Source: Megamerina dolium (Eukaryota > Arthropoda > Insecta > Diptera > Megamerinidae). From it: a stretch of DNA of 64,000 nt. The stretch spans positions 9,627,277 to 9,691,276 of the forward strand of contig OY978526.1 in the NCBI GenBank assembly GCA_963854835.1, in the 5' to 3' direction. The number at the start of each line of letters is the position of its first letter. The first letter of the stretch is position 1. Shown here in pieces: positions 10,216 through 22,856 of this stretch. A program made the position numbers and the translations under genes. A model generated the notes under the pieces. That model did no database searches. It was not told the DNA's origin and was given only the letters and a program-made list of their open reading frames with translations.

Positions 10216-11479
10216 TATATAATTTAAAGATGAGTTTTTTTTAATATACAGAAAACCCTTTTTAAATTAATATTTAAATTCAATAATCATTTTTTTTTTT
10301 TTGTTTGTTTCTTTCGTTTTTCTATTCTGTTTATAAAGGACATCATCTATGTATTTCTTCATTATAAAAGTAAATATTCACTTTTATTCGTTGACAATTC
10401 TTCTAATTATAAAGGTAATTCATACAAGTTCAGAAAAAAATAAATAAATATAATAATTTGGTATTAAAAAAATGTCTGCAAAAACTTGAAATTAAGTTAT
10501 TCAATTTATTATTCCGTCATCAAGTACAGACTTGTTTTTATTAATACCATTCATGTTTCATCTGTAGATATGTATGATAATTACTATACTTTTTTTTTTC
10601 TTCTTCTTCTTTCTTGATGTAAATCCAAAGCTATTAAAACCCCTTCAAATTACCATAACAAAGGCTGGCACAAAAGAAAATGGTATTAAAAATATTTTTA
10701 CAATATATAGATACTATATTCATAAGCTTATTCTTCTGTATAATGTAGACATTCTATATGTCTTTTGATGTTCGTACTATATGCACAAAGTAATACATAT
10801 ATAGTATTGCTTATATATAATGCATTTGTATTGTAGTTGCACTATATGATATACTTTAATAAAATCAATTATGGTTTATTTTCATAAAACAAGTATGAAA
10901 AAAAATTGTATTCTGATGCTTGCTCTAAAGCTGCAAAAATCATTATTCTCATTTACATCAAAAATGAAACAAATTCATGCACTAACAATATTCTATAAAC
11001 ATATACTGTATATTCCTTGCATATATTGCCAGATATGTTTTTTTTTTTTTAATAAAATATCGTATGATAATATCCATTTATGTGGTGGTAGTCCTTATTT
11101 GTATATACTCATGTTTATAACCGATTTGAACAATCAAAGGCAATGTTTACAATGTGGTATTACGTTCTATAAATTTTGGTTTTCATAGTGCAATATTGCA
11201 AAAGAATCTTATGTGTAATGTAAGATATAATCAGAGTGCATTAGCACCTTGTATTTCAAGTTAATTATAATGCATGAAATGATTCAATTAATTGGACGGG
11301 TTGCTTGATTTAATCGGTATATAACTTGATGGTATTTGTGCACAACCTTTTCTAAAGCGAAGAATTTCAGAATGACAAATAAAGGTCTGCAAAAATTTTA
11401 CAAAACATAGTTTTGAAAGAAAAATATCATCAAGCATTGCTCTGTTGTATCATTACTACAATAATGACTGTTATTATTA
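10216..11479. other. AT-rich spacer, no gene seen
   Basis: About 1.26 kb. Open frames at 10574-10768 and 10871-11188 encode Phe/Ile/Tyr-rich peptides with no recognisable domain and no splice context, so they are not called as genes. Poly(T) tracts occur near 10290, 10590 and 11040. Confidence 0.55.
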
Positions 11480-12610
11480 TTATTATCGTTGGGGGGATGA
11501 TGCACCGCGACCAATAAGATCTATTGTGCCCCCTTCGCAGAGCCAGAGTGTGCCTCTTCGCCCAGTTCCCTCGATGAATTTTAGTGTTGGTCCTACTTCA
11601 CAGAGTCTAAGTTCATCCTCGGTTATGAGAAAATCTCCCAGGTATTTCCTTCTCTTGTGCATCAGTGCGGACCAAGTTCGTATCACATGTTGTGCGGTCT
11701 CTTCCTCTTCCCTGCATAACCTGCAGAGAGCATCAGAGAAAATTCCCAGTTTTGTTAGGTGATAATTCAGCCTACAGTGTCCTGTTAATAATCCCGTAAT
11801 GATTCACAAGCGTTTTAGGTTGTATGTCCCTAGCGCTAGTTTGGAGTGTGTTAGCCCCGGTAAGTTTTCTCAGTATAAGCCTCTTTGTCTATCGCCTTCT
11901 TCTCAGATAATACGGGAGATGTTACCCGATGCTAATCCACAAAATGGTTCAGGCCCTACAAATGGAGTTGATGCTCGTTTCCTGGCAAGCTTATCTGCCA
12001 TTTCGTTACCATTGATCCCTACATGCCCCGGAACCTATAGAATCCACACCTGATTGATTTGGCCCAGGATGTTCAGTTTTTCAATGCACTCCATCACCAG
12101 TTTTGATCTAACCTGGTGAGATTTGAGTGCTTTGATAGCTGCCTGGCTGTCACTCAGTATTGCTATTCTGCGATTCCAGTAATTCCGTTCGAGATTAAAG
12201 TGCGCACATCTATCTATCGCGTAGACTTACGCTTGAAAGATAGAGGTGTTCTTACCTAATGGGTCAGAGTTTATTTTCCCTGGTGCGAATACACCTCCCC
12301 CGGCTCCATCGTCGGTGAGGGAACCGTCGGTGTACCATGTTATCATGTACTGGTTTACCTTGTATGTTTCTGATATACCTTCCCAATGTTTTTTGTTACT
12401 AAGCTCAGTTTTAAAATGTTTCTTGAAGCTAAACGTTGGGAGTATCGAGTCCCTTGGCATCAATATTTCAGGAAGTTGAAGTCAGCGAGAAGTTCTATCT
12501 TCCTTCGATTGAGATAACTACCTGTGCTGACATTGTTCCCAGCTACCCTCAAAATCGCCCTCCCTGCTTGGGACTGGCTGTAAATATGAAGTGGATTAAG
12601 ATCCAAGAGT
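11480..12610 (-). mobile_element. LINE ORF2 fragment with RNase H (I/R1-like)
   Basis: The 3' part of a non-LTR retrotransposon ORF2 on the minus strand. From about 12610 leftwards it reads DLNPLHIYSQSQAGRAILRV (connector after the reverse transcriptase), then an RNase H domain, then a C-terminal Cys/His segment CRLCREEEETAQHV. A LINE carrying RNase H belongs to the I, R1, LOA or related groups, so this is a different lineage from the jockey copy at 6056. Both ends are truncated. Confidence 0.85.
11483..12463 (-). pseudogene. LINE RNase H and C-terminal zinc region, broken
   Basis: RNase H landmarks in order: TWYTDGSLTDDGAGGGVF with the first catalytic Asp (about 12330), AILSDSQAAIKALKSHQ with a second (about 12150), and VPGHVGINGNEMADKLARK (about 12020). 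A TAG stop sits just before VPGH, and the frame shifts further on. The terminal motif is CRLCREEEETAQHVIRTW; the expected later Cys is absent. This is a decayed copy with no coding capacity. Confidence 0.85.
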
Positions 12611-14142
12611 TACTCTGCTTCATTTCTTGCTCATTTTTGGCTATTATAAATCCTAAATCAAATTCCAGCAATAAAATTTGTAAGCAATATTCGCACGGAA
12701 CCCTACATGATGAACACATTATCAAATGTACTGATGGGGATCCAAATAACTTCTAGCAAATCTCCGTTTTAGTATTAAATGTGAAGCAATGTTATTGAAT
12801 AATTGTTCTCAAAAATGCTTGCAATGAAAACAATTCTTTGCCTCAAAAAAATACCCCTTTTTATAAATATTCAATACATTCGAGTACGAGTATGTTTAAT
12901 GAAAATATGCATATTATTTCTCTAATGTGGTTTGGTTGATTGAAAATTTACTGACAAAATCTAAATACTAAACATTAAATTAATATGAATGCAATATTGT
13001 TCATTATCAGCCCATAATATCTAGGAAGCAATTATAAAATAGATAACATACTTAATTTTATATATGTGAACATAAACTACTTATCATTCGTTTCATGTTG
13101 CTTTTCGAAGCGATTTAATTATGCACTTACACATTTTCAAATTAGAGTCATTAACCTGCTCATTTTGAATTAGTGCGTCTGATTTTGTCACATTAAATAA
13201 ATATGTTTACCTACAAACATCAAGTTTACACTCGATTTTACGCTCATTATAAATCATCAAGTACAGTATAATACAATATATTGCCAGAAGCTTATTCATT
13301 TAATTTTATTTATACGATATTTACACGTGCAATTTACTGACAGATATGTACTATATAAAATATTCCAAATTATTTTAACATTCAATTGATTTACACACTA
13401 CTATCATTATGGAATTATACATACATTTAAGTTAAATTAGTTTTTATCGCAGTAAATAAAATATAAATAAAATAATATTGCTTTTCCATTTTCTTCATAC
13501 AATTATACCTCGTCATTTAATGACATATGAACCTAGGTACTGTTTTTATATGATTTATGCAAATATTTGGATCTATGGGTATACTTTCGATACCCCGACT
13601 TAGTGTGAAAGCTTACTTTGAGAGGATAGAAATTGAGTTATTTGAGCTTAGTAGGTTAAATATGCAATACATAAAATTATCTTTCCAACGATATATTACA
13701 CTTTGGAATCGAATAAAAACTAAAAGAGTTATAAAGAAAACTCATTTTCGATGTTTTTAGAACTTGCCAAGGACAAACATTTTTATGACCCTAAAAATTC
13801 TCTCAAAGTACGCTTTCAAGTTTATTCTATCGTATAGGGATAGACCCGGTATAATGTATTCCTAACCTATGCATTTCTAAATTAATCAAAGATACTATAA
13901 TGAATACTGTTCGCTAACATAACAGAGCCTAGGGAAAAAATAAAAATAGGATGTCCAACGGACCAGTATAGCCACATTCTATGATTCTATTCAAAGGTTT
14001 CTTTCAACCCCAAAAACCCTCTACCTCTGTTTTGAACTATTTTCAAAGTTCGCATTAAATTTCAACAAGTGAAATCACTTGCTGATTTTTCTTACCAGAA
14101 ATTATGTTTGATGTCTTCCCTTCCACATAAAAATCATTTGAA
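12611..14142. other. AT-rich spacer, no gene seen
   Basis: About 1.5 kb. A stretch at about 13540-14050 is less AT-rich and might be an old repeat, but I cannot assign it. The 67-residue frame at 13557-13760 has no recognisable motif. Confidence 0.5.
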
Positions 14143-16018
14143 AAAATCTCCTTACAGTCGGCTGGGGCCGACCAAACTATACCCTGCATATGTAGATTTG
14201 TATATAAAAAGTTTACTCGAATATCCAAATTTTCTTTTATTTCCACTTTTCGAGAAACAATTTTTGCATATACTACTAATTTACACCCGAAAAATGGTTG
14301 ACTTTGACGAAGTAAAAGGATTTTAAGATAATTCCGAGGCTTAGTATGGGAGCTATATAAAAAGTGGGCGTGGCTTACCACTTTCTAGTAAATCCAATTA
14401 ATTTTTCAATGTTAATCCACACCTTAAATTTGGTGTCCTACGTTGAATAGTTTCTAAGTTATGGTGGTTAACATTTTTGTTTAATTTCCTCAACTTTGTA
14501 TGGGAGCCCCAATAAGAAGTGGGCGTGGTACGCTGATTTTTCGCCAGATTATTTGCGACTACGGTATTAATTTAAGTGTCAATTATGGTTATTGTAGACA
14601 GAAGATTGCCGAAGTTACAGCTGTTTCAATTTAAAATTTGTATGGGGGCTACGATAAACACTGGGCGTGGTGCGCCCATTTTCTGTGAGCCTAGTTGCTC
14701 GTACAATACTAATCCATACCCTAAGTCTCGTTGTCCTAAGCTAAATGGTTTGTAAGCTATGGAGCTTAAAATTTTAGTTTAATTCACTCGACTTTGTATG
14801 GGAGACCCATGAAGGAGTGGGCGTGGCAAACTGATTTTCTGCCAGATTTTTGCCGACTACGATATTAATTTAAGTGTCAATTATGGTTATTGTAGACATA
14901 AGATTGCCTAAGTTACAGCTGTTTCAATTTAAAATTTGTATGGGGGCTACGATAAACAGTGGGCGTGGTGCGCCCATTTTCCGTGAGCCTAGTTGCTCGT
15001 ACAATACTAATCCATACCCTAAGTCTCGTTGTCCTAGGCTAAATGGTTTGTAAGCTATGGAGCTTAAAATTTTAGTTTAATTCACTCGACTTTGTATGGG
15101 AGACCCATGAAGGAGTGGGCGTGGCACACTGATTTTCTGCCAGATTTTTGCCGACTACGATATTAATTTAAGTGTCAATTATGGTTATTCTAGACAGAAG
15201 ATTGCCGAAGTTACAGCTGTTTCAATTTAAAATTTGGATGGGGGCTACGATAAACACTGGGCGTGGTGCGTCCATTTTCTGTGAGCCTAGTTGCTCGTAC
15301 AATACTAATCCACACCTTAAATCTCGTTATTCTACGCTGAATAGTTTGCAAGTTATAACCGGTAACATTTTTTTTAATTTCCGCAACTTTGTATGGGAGA
15401 CCCAAAAATGAGTGGGCGTGGCACATTGATTTTCTGCCATATTATTTCCGACTACCGTGTTAATCTAAGTGTCAATTATGGTTATTCTAGACAGAAGATT
15501 GTAGAAGTTACAGCAGGTTCAATTTAAAAGAAGTACAGACACTTTGTATGGGAGCTACTCTAGAAAGTAGGCGTGGCTCATCCACTTTTGGTGAGGTTAT
15601 ATAGTAGTATAATATAACTTTATGTGCAAAATATTGTTGTCCCAAGTGGTATATTGTGTGAGTTATAGCAAGTTAAAGATTTTGAAAATTTCGAGGTTAG
15701 TCGCTTTGAATGCTTGGTGTGGGCGTGGTTATTGACCGATCATGCCCAATATCAATCCCCTCCGTACCCTTGGATCATAGATTACTTATGCCAAATTTCA
15801 TCGAAATAGCTCAATATTTACTCAAGTTATCGTGCGAACCAGCCAGGTGACAGACAGACGGACGGACGGACGGACGGACGGACATCGTTAAATCGAAAAT
15901 TTAATCGACGCTGATCACGAATATATATCCATGTCTATATCTCCGGAGATTCCTTCAAGTGGACACAAACATCTGACCGAAATGAATATACCATGCATAT
16001 TGCATTATGCAGGGTATA
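14143..16018 (+). repeat. mini-me-like GC-box repeat element, copy B
   Basis: Same end structure as copy A, in the same orientation. It starts with the GTCGGC/GCCGAC hairpin just after 14143 and ends with the TATACC/GGTATA hairpin at 15987-16018. The interior is longer because a dimer of about 300 bp (two 150-bp units) is present three times: the line ATTAATTTAAGTGTCAATTATGG recurs near 14566, 14864 and 15164. The GGAC run at about 15856-15882 is shorter than in copy A. Confidence 0.85.
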
Positions 16019-18336
16019 AAAATGTGTAATATTCATGGGATTACAAAAATGAATATATAAATGATCCATTGCCCATATTGTTAAAAATCATACATGTTTT
16101 ATTTGCACTTATGTGTGTACGAAGCAGAAAAAACATTCATTCACATTCTCATTCACATTCACTTGTTACTATTCACATCTCTGTTAAACCTTAAATCAGC
16201 GACCCAATCAAAAGGTCTAAAACTGGTCGTGAGACTTCTTATTCATTTATATTCTTTGCTTCAATATTACTCTAGCGGCAAAATGGCGCAACTATATACA
16301 CATATTTATGTAAAAGTTAACAGAGACATGTTAATTAACATACAATGGTTATGTATGCATATTAATAAACGGAAATTGGTTGTTATCTTTGAAAAAATTT
16401 TTAAATTAATAATAAAATTCACAAAATTATTTGATTTTTATTTATTCATAATACTTGAATTCACATTATTTAAATAATTTTTGTTGGCAATATATACGCA
16501 CACGTCATATTTACAATGGTTAAAGTAAAACTTTTCAATTACATATTAACAAACTTTTCAAAGCTACAATTATATGCATGAGTACATTAGGCTTCCTCTC
16601 CGCTCCATACTAAAAAATAAATGTTAATTGTATCAGTGAAACATAAATAATGATTCATTTCGGTTCAATAGACGTTTTTGAGTTAAAAAAAAAAAATTTT
16701 TTTAAACCAGCTTTGTTTGGAAAAATGTAGATTCTAATTTTTATATATTAGAAATATATAAACTACTATAAGTTCTGCATGAAAGATTTTTTTAAATCTG
16801 CCTACAGAATCAAAATAATGCGATTTTTTTGGAGTTTATTCAAAACATTGAGCAAAAATAATTTGTCGCACGTCATAAAATAGTCCAAATTTAATTTTTC
16901 GTTGGTGAAAACGGTAACTTTTTTGGTGAGGCATCTTAATATACATGCATGTATACATTTATACGTATAACAATATTAGCTTAAGGTTATAATGCAATAC
17001 CAGTAAAAAGCGTCGAAAACAGTAATAGTAAATTAAAGGAAATGCACAAGGCAATAAATTAAGTTAAGTCAAAATTACAATATTATTGATAATTGCAATT
17101 TACTAAATTTGGTACATAATTTTTGTGAACACACACACACATATGAATGTGTGGTGTTTAATTTATAAAAAAAAATTCTTCAAATACGCAATGTATTTGC
17201 AGACATGAATTGCAATTGGTACCTACACAAAAGATAGATTGCAAAAAAAAAATTCAAACTTTACTTTAAAAATAACAACAATTGTAAAATATTTACACAT
17301 AGTGAAATATATCACATATAATTGTCACGAAAGCAATTACAATCAAAAAAAAAAAAACAAATTATTTCAACCTCAAAAATTTCAACAAACAAACGCAACA
17401 AATAGCAACTACAAAATGTACATACACCAGATAAAAGCAAATACAAAAATATGCACAAGATTCATATAAGATGCTCCACACGTGCAAACCATCAATGAAG
17501 AGGAATTAAAAGTAAAAAGATTAAAAAAAATCGCAAAAGCGAAAACATCTTTTGCGACATACGTAGTATGACATACATACGTTCAAAGTAATAAAACAAA
17601 ACGCAAACATGTGAAAGCGGCTTAATCGTACTGATCTTATAGTGACAATGGCATAATTACTTATAAGAATAACACAAACTGAGGTTATATTTTGGTATTT
17701 CTTTTAATTACATTTAAAAATAATAAAAATCTAAAACAACAAATATATTTTTATATGAATTTGTTTATTTACAAAGAAAAAAAAAAACGAAAGTGAAATT
17801 TTGAATGAATGTTTCATATTCATTCTTGTTGATGATTGTGATAAACAACAAAAACCTTCTGCAAATAATCTGGTAATATAGAGAAATTGTATTGACATTA
17901 ATTTCGTAAACAGTTGACAAAGTATGTGAAATAAGTAGTAATTTTTACAATAAATTTCTTAATGAATTAGTACACTTCGTGACACTTCAAATATGCTTCT
18001 CATGTATAATATAATAAAGATTTGCTTCTTCCTTCACATTCAAAGTAAAATCTAAAATTTAACCAACTAGCAATAAAGTAATTTACTTACAACATATTTT
18101 ATTGTCTCCATTTTACAATGGTACTTAGGTATGTAAGTAGCAATATAACTCATTACAATGCAGTTCATTGCACTCATAATACTCATAATACTATAATTAT
18201 ACTTGTACATACACTAAGTAATATAAAAGCGAAAGCATTGAAGAAATTTCCATATTGCAAAAGTATTTATGTACAACAATTGAAAATACCTATATGTAAT
18301 TGTTCTAATATTTTTTTAAAATATTTTTTTATATAT
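16019..18336. other. AT-rich spacer, no gene seen
   Basis: About 2.3 kb of AT-rich DNA. The 127-residue frame at 16094-16477 is Leu/Ile/Lys-rich with no domain, no flanking splice sites and no codon signature, so I treat it as chance. Poly(A) tracts occur near 16687, 17246, 17345 and 17779. Confidence 0.55.
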
Positions 18337-18522
18337 CGGTGAAGTAAAAAGAAATCCATTATTATTTTTCCAACAGATGGCTTTAGTAATCTGTACCTCG
18401 CGTTGTATAAATGCGATCGGATTACGCTAGATGGCTTTAGAAAGATAGAATTTCGTACTAAATAAATTGTTTAGACAGTTTCGTGATTGCTTGACTTAGT
18501 ATTGTTTGAGCACGCGTCATAG

Positions 18523-19929
18523 ATGGACACCAGCAAAGAGAAAATACGCCATATTTTCTTCGCCAGTTTTTCTTCGATAAAGGTGAAAACGCAAAGCCAG
18601 ACGGCTGAAAATGTGAATAGTGTTTATGGTCCTGATACTGTAACAGCCAATCACGTGCAATTTTGGTTTCGGCGATTCCGTTCCGGTAATTTTAATGTCA
18701 AAGATGCATTACGCTCTGGAAGGCCAATTGTCGAAAATATCGATAAAATAATACAAATCGTCGAGTCTAACCGTCATTTAAGCACTGTTTCTATTGCCCA
18801 GGAGCTAAACATTGCACAAAAAACCGTTTGGAACCATTTAAGTAAGGCTGGTTACAAAAAAAAAAGCTCGATGTATTGGTGCCACCAACCAACCGAATTT
18901 CCATCTGCGAATCACTACTGAATCGCAACAAAATCGACTCATTTCTGAAGTGTATGGTTAAATAAATAAATAAATATGTGGCACTTAAAGCCCCAAAGGG
19001 CTCATTGGCCGAGCTTCTCTTCTATTACTGTTGTGCGTCTTAAATTTTGGACAGTATTAGAATGGACCTACTTATTTTAGCCGGTTCCGAACGGCAGAAC
19101 ACTTGTGACATCACTTTTTCTGAGCTTTGTCACAGAGTTCTTTTTTAGAAGCTTTTTCATGGCAAGTTGTTACTGTCAGAAGAATTGCCAATTGCTTGCC
19201 GACAGGTGGGTACCATTCGAAAGAAAAATCTTTTCGATATAAAATTTGTTATGCATCAGCCGGGTATTGAACCACGACCTACAGATCAGAAGGCGAACAC
19301 ACTAACCACTGAGCTACGGCACCCATGTTATGTATGTAGTGTAGTGTATGTAGTGTATGGTTACTGGTGATAAAAAGTGGGGCACTTACGACAACGTCAA
19401 GCAGTGATCCGCCGCAAACGGTTGCCAAGCCAGGATTGACGGTCAGGAAGGTTTTTCTATGTGTTTGGTAGGATTGGCAGGGAATCATCTACTATGAGCT
19501 ACTTCCCTACGGCCAAACTCTTAATTCGGACCTGTACTGTCTACAGTTGAACAATCTGAAGGAAGCAATCGCCCAAAAGCGGCCAGCTTTGGCCAATAGG
19601 AGAGGAATTGTGTCCCATCAGAACAACGCCAGGCCACACACATCGATAGTGACTCGCCAGAAGCTCCGGGAGCTCGGTTGGGTGGTTCTTATGCATCCAC
19701 ATTATAGTCCGGACCTGGCACCAAGTGATTACTACCTGTTCCTGTCTATGGCGAATGATAATGCTGGTGAAAAATTCGTGTCAAGAGAAGCTTGTGAAAA
19801 TCGACTGTCCCAGTTTTTTACCAATAGGGGCGAGTGCTTCTATGAGAGTGGCATTATGAAATACCTTCAAAATGGCAACAAGTTATCTAACAAAACGGTA
19901 CATATTTGACCTAAATCGGATCATTCTAA
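18523..19929 (+). pseudogene. mellifera-type mariner transposase, broken
   Basis: The N-terminal frame (18523-18921) begins MDTSKEKIRHIFFASF and includes the helix-turn-helix blocks VQFWFRRFRSGNFNVKDA, SGRPIVENIDKII and IAQELNIAQKTVWNHLSKAG. After a frameshift the next piece reads NRNKIDSFLKCMVTGD across the SINE insertion point. The C-terminal frame (19547-19909) has PALANRRGIVSHQNNARPHT and HYSPDLAPSDYYLF. The second catalytic Asp is replaced by Asn (QNNA for QDNA), so the triad is incomplete as well as the gene being split. Confidence 0.9.
18961..19351 (-). mobile_element. tRNA-derived SINE inside mariner transposase
   Basis: A minus-strand SINE of the 3002-3350 family. The tRNA-like head is near 19325-19250 on the minus strand, the body leads left, and an ATTT-rich tail abuts the left junction. 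A 12-bp duplication AGTGTATGGTTA flanks it (18949-18960 and 19352-19363). About 25 extra bases of GTGTATG-like sequence lie between the head and the right duplication, perhaps filler added at integration or later slippage. Confidence 0.9.
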
Positions 19930-19990
19930 CTATGCTAAATAAAACCTTCAATTTAATGCAAAAATAATAGATTTCTTTTTACTAGACCTT

Positions 19991-22856
19991 ATATTATATC
20001 TACACATATATAAATCTTACAATATATATAACATTGAAGTTGTACTTATTAAAAATCAAATTTATAATTATTGAAATAATGAAATTCTATGATATTTTTA
20101 CAGTCAAAATATCAGAAGAAAGCATAACATGTGATTGCTGTTGTACAACTCCCAGACACGTTGCAATACCACATATAAATTAATATAATATTGTATATGT
20201 GGTAGTTAACTCTCTATCTAAATGTAACAATATTGTTAACATGCACATATACATATATACAATACTTTTACATTAAGTGTATTCATGCACATTTTATATT
20301 ACTTTGTAAAATTATGAATAATACGATAGAGCCAAAATTTTTAAAAATATACAATTTAATTGTCTCATAAAATTTTGACATGCATGCATATTTGTATATA
20401 ATACATAGTAGGTATGTATGTACAATATATAGTATACCAACCAACTGCAATACCACAATTAATCAACTTCAAACAACAATACAATACTTTCAACTCCCGC
20501 ATCATATTCACTTTCAGTTTTCTATACGTTTTTTTTTTTTTTAATATTTTTTTTCCTATTGTTTTATTGCAAAACAAATAGAGTGAAGCGCAAAATGCAT
20601 AAATGTACGAGTATCTAATTAAATGCCATGTCAGATGTAATGAGATGAATGAGATGAATTTAATTTGTTTTATTGCAAAACAAATAGAGTGAAGCGCAAA
20701 ATGCATAAATGTACGAGTATCTAATTAAATGCCATGTCAGATGTAATGAGATGAATTTAATTTCACGCCATCAACAATAATAATATCAGTGATGCTAACC
20801 ACATAAAAATATTTTACAGCACGAGCTGTATAGTTAATATATATATATATATATTGTAGAAAAAATAGTATTCAATCATACAATCGCATTGTTTTTTTTT
20901 TTTTTTTTTGATATTTTATTTTTTATTTCTTAGTTTTCAATTTTCATTTTGATACACTTTAAAGTGTATCGCAATTGAATGCTAATGGACACATTTAATG
21001 CGTGTAATCACTTGAATGTTATGTGTAAAAGCGTCAGACATGACCACTTACATATAATTATAATTGTTATTTGTAAGAGTAGGAGTATATGTAAAAGTAT
21101 ACTATTGAATTAAGTAGATTTTATATGATTCGCATGATAAAATTATATAAAAAAAGCATAGTACATAATATAGCTATATATTAGAAGTTGTGGTATTTTG
21201 AACATATCATGCACTACTGCTTAAAACAAAATTTTCCCAATCAGAAAATATTTCATACATATTTTAGAAAGCATATGTGAAAATATACTGGCTTATACAC
21301 ATATAAGTATAAAATCAGATTCAACTTCTTATAAAATTAAAGGAATTTATTTTTTTTTCATTAATTTCCATTCATTTCATTTAAATAATTTTATAATTTA
21401 AATAATTTTTAATAAAAAAATATATATTTTATCAAATTTATTCCAGTATTATAAAATTATGACTATTTATAGAGAACTTCCTTATCAATTTCACCATTTA
21501 TCCAAGACTATGTGTCTCCTCCCTTCAACAACATTTTCTTTTCTTTAGCAATTGATCCCATTTAATATTGTAGATAATAGATAATATTGTATGAAGTATA
21601 AAAGTAATTAAGTATGTTAATAAATATTCATCCCATGTCATATTATTCCTATAACATAGATTCGTACAACGGGGAACACAATGACTGCATTGTACGACAT
21701 TCTACTGTAATTGCATATAGTTTTAACTAAAGAAGATTTTCCGACATTAGTAATATGTCACAGAGTGCCTGGATTATATTTTTACATATAAATTTAGTCT
21801 TATCTCCTTCACGGACTAGACTAAACAACACAAAATAGACTAATCACAAATATATCTAATAACATTGACAGTCTTCAATATTATTAATATTTTTATATTA
21901 TTTATATTTGTATATTTATATTATTTTATATTTTATATTATTTATATTATTATTTTTTTTTTCAAAAATACGTAATTAATACATAGGATTCATTGCAATC
22001 ATACTTATGTATTTCTCATTAAGTCATTTATTGTTTAATGCATATATAGTAATTAAATATATACAAAAACTATGTACTAGTATGTGTTTCATTTCAAATT
22101 AACCAACTAGCCAATATATAGGAAATAGATGTATAAATGTAATTATGTTCAAAATATAATCTCATTTGCTCATTGTACAGGTCAAATTTCCTAATGATAA
22201 TGGAAAAATGCAACGAAGCATTACAATAGCATTTTTTATTCTTGCCAAGACAAGTTATGAGTAACTACACACTCTTTTCAATTCTGCATATATATTGTAG
22301 AAAAAGTTAATAGCACATTGTAATTACCACCACATGCTGTTGTTTTCATCATACATACATACTTACACACATATATAATTCATTCACGTAATTATGAATT
22401 ATTACAAGAAAAATGAGTATACAATTGTTCTTTTGAAAACATCATCATGTAATTTCAAATGAAATTATTATAAAATTAAATTAAAAGAAAAATTACATAC
22501 TACTCACCTTTTTTTTTGTTTTTGATTTACGAAATAAATTCTAATGAAAATCTAAAAAAAAAAAACCTTTTGCTATAAAATTCAATAGCATAACCATGAC
22601 CCAGTAATCAATTAACTACGAGTACCTACAATATTTACATGCAAGAGAAATGCTATAGAATATTAGAAAATAGTGACAACACAAATGATAATAGTGATGT
22701 GTGATTTTTATTTATTCACCTCCTTAGTACGTAATACATAACATACATGTGTACGTATGTATATATGATTTATGCAAATTACATATTTTCAACGCATTAA
22801 ATAGTACACCTTTTCTATAGTATAAGCTTTGCACGTACATTACTATCTATATAGTA
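19991..22856. other. AT-rich spacer with a tandem duplication
   Basis: About 2.9 kb without a recognisable gene. It contains a 106-bp tandem duplication (20559-20765), an (AT)n run near 20836-20854 and poly(T) near 20891-20909. The 113-residue minus-strand frame at 20365-20706 arises from the duplicated segment and reads the same peptide twice, so it is not a gene. Confidence 0.6.
20559..20765. repeat. Near-perfect 106-bp tandem duplication
   Basis: Two adjacent copies, each beginning TTGTTTTATTGCAAAACAAA. They are identical through the block except that the first has an extra GAGATGAAT. Such identity points to a recent local duplication. Confidence 0.92.

Larger units (their letters stand above)
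18337..19990 (+). mobile_element. mellifera-type mariner, interrupted by a SINE
   Basis: The same family as 9148-10215, in opposite orientation. The left end has GAAGTAAAAAGAAATCCATT and the right end TAGATTTCTTTTTACTAGAC. Total length is 1654 bp; subtracting the SINE and one target duplication leaves about 1.25 kb. Confidence 0.88.

Noticed and set aside
16094..16477. 127-residue hypothetical protein
   Set aside because: Leu/Ile/Lys-rich reading in AT-rich DNA with no recognisable motif or neighbouring exon; chance frame length is plausible.
20365..20706. 113-residue minus-strand protein
   Set aside because: It reads a recent 106-bp tandem duplication twice plus a poly(T) tract.
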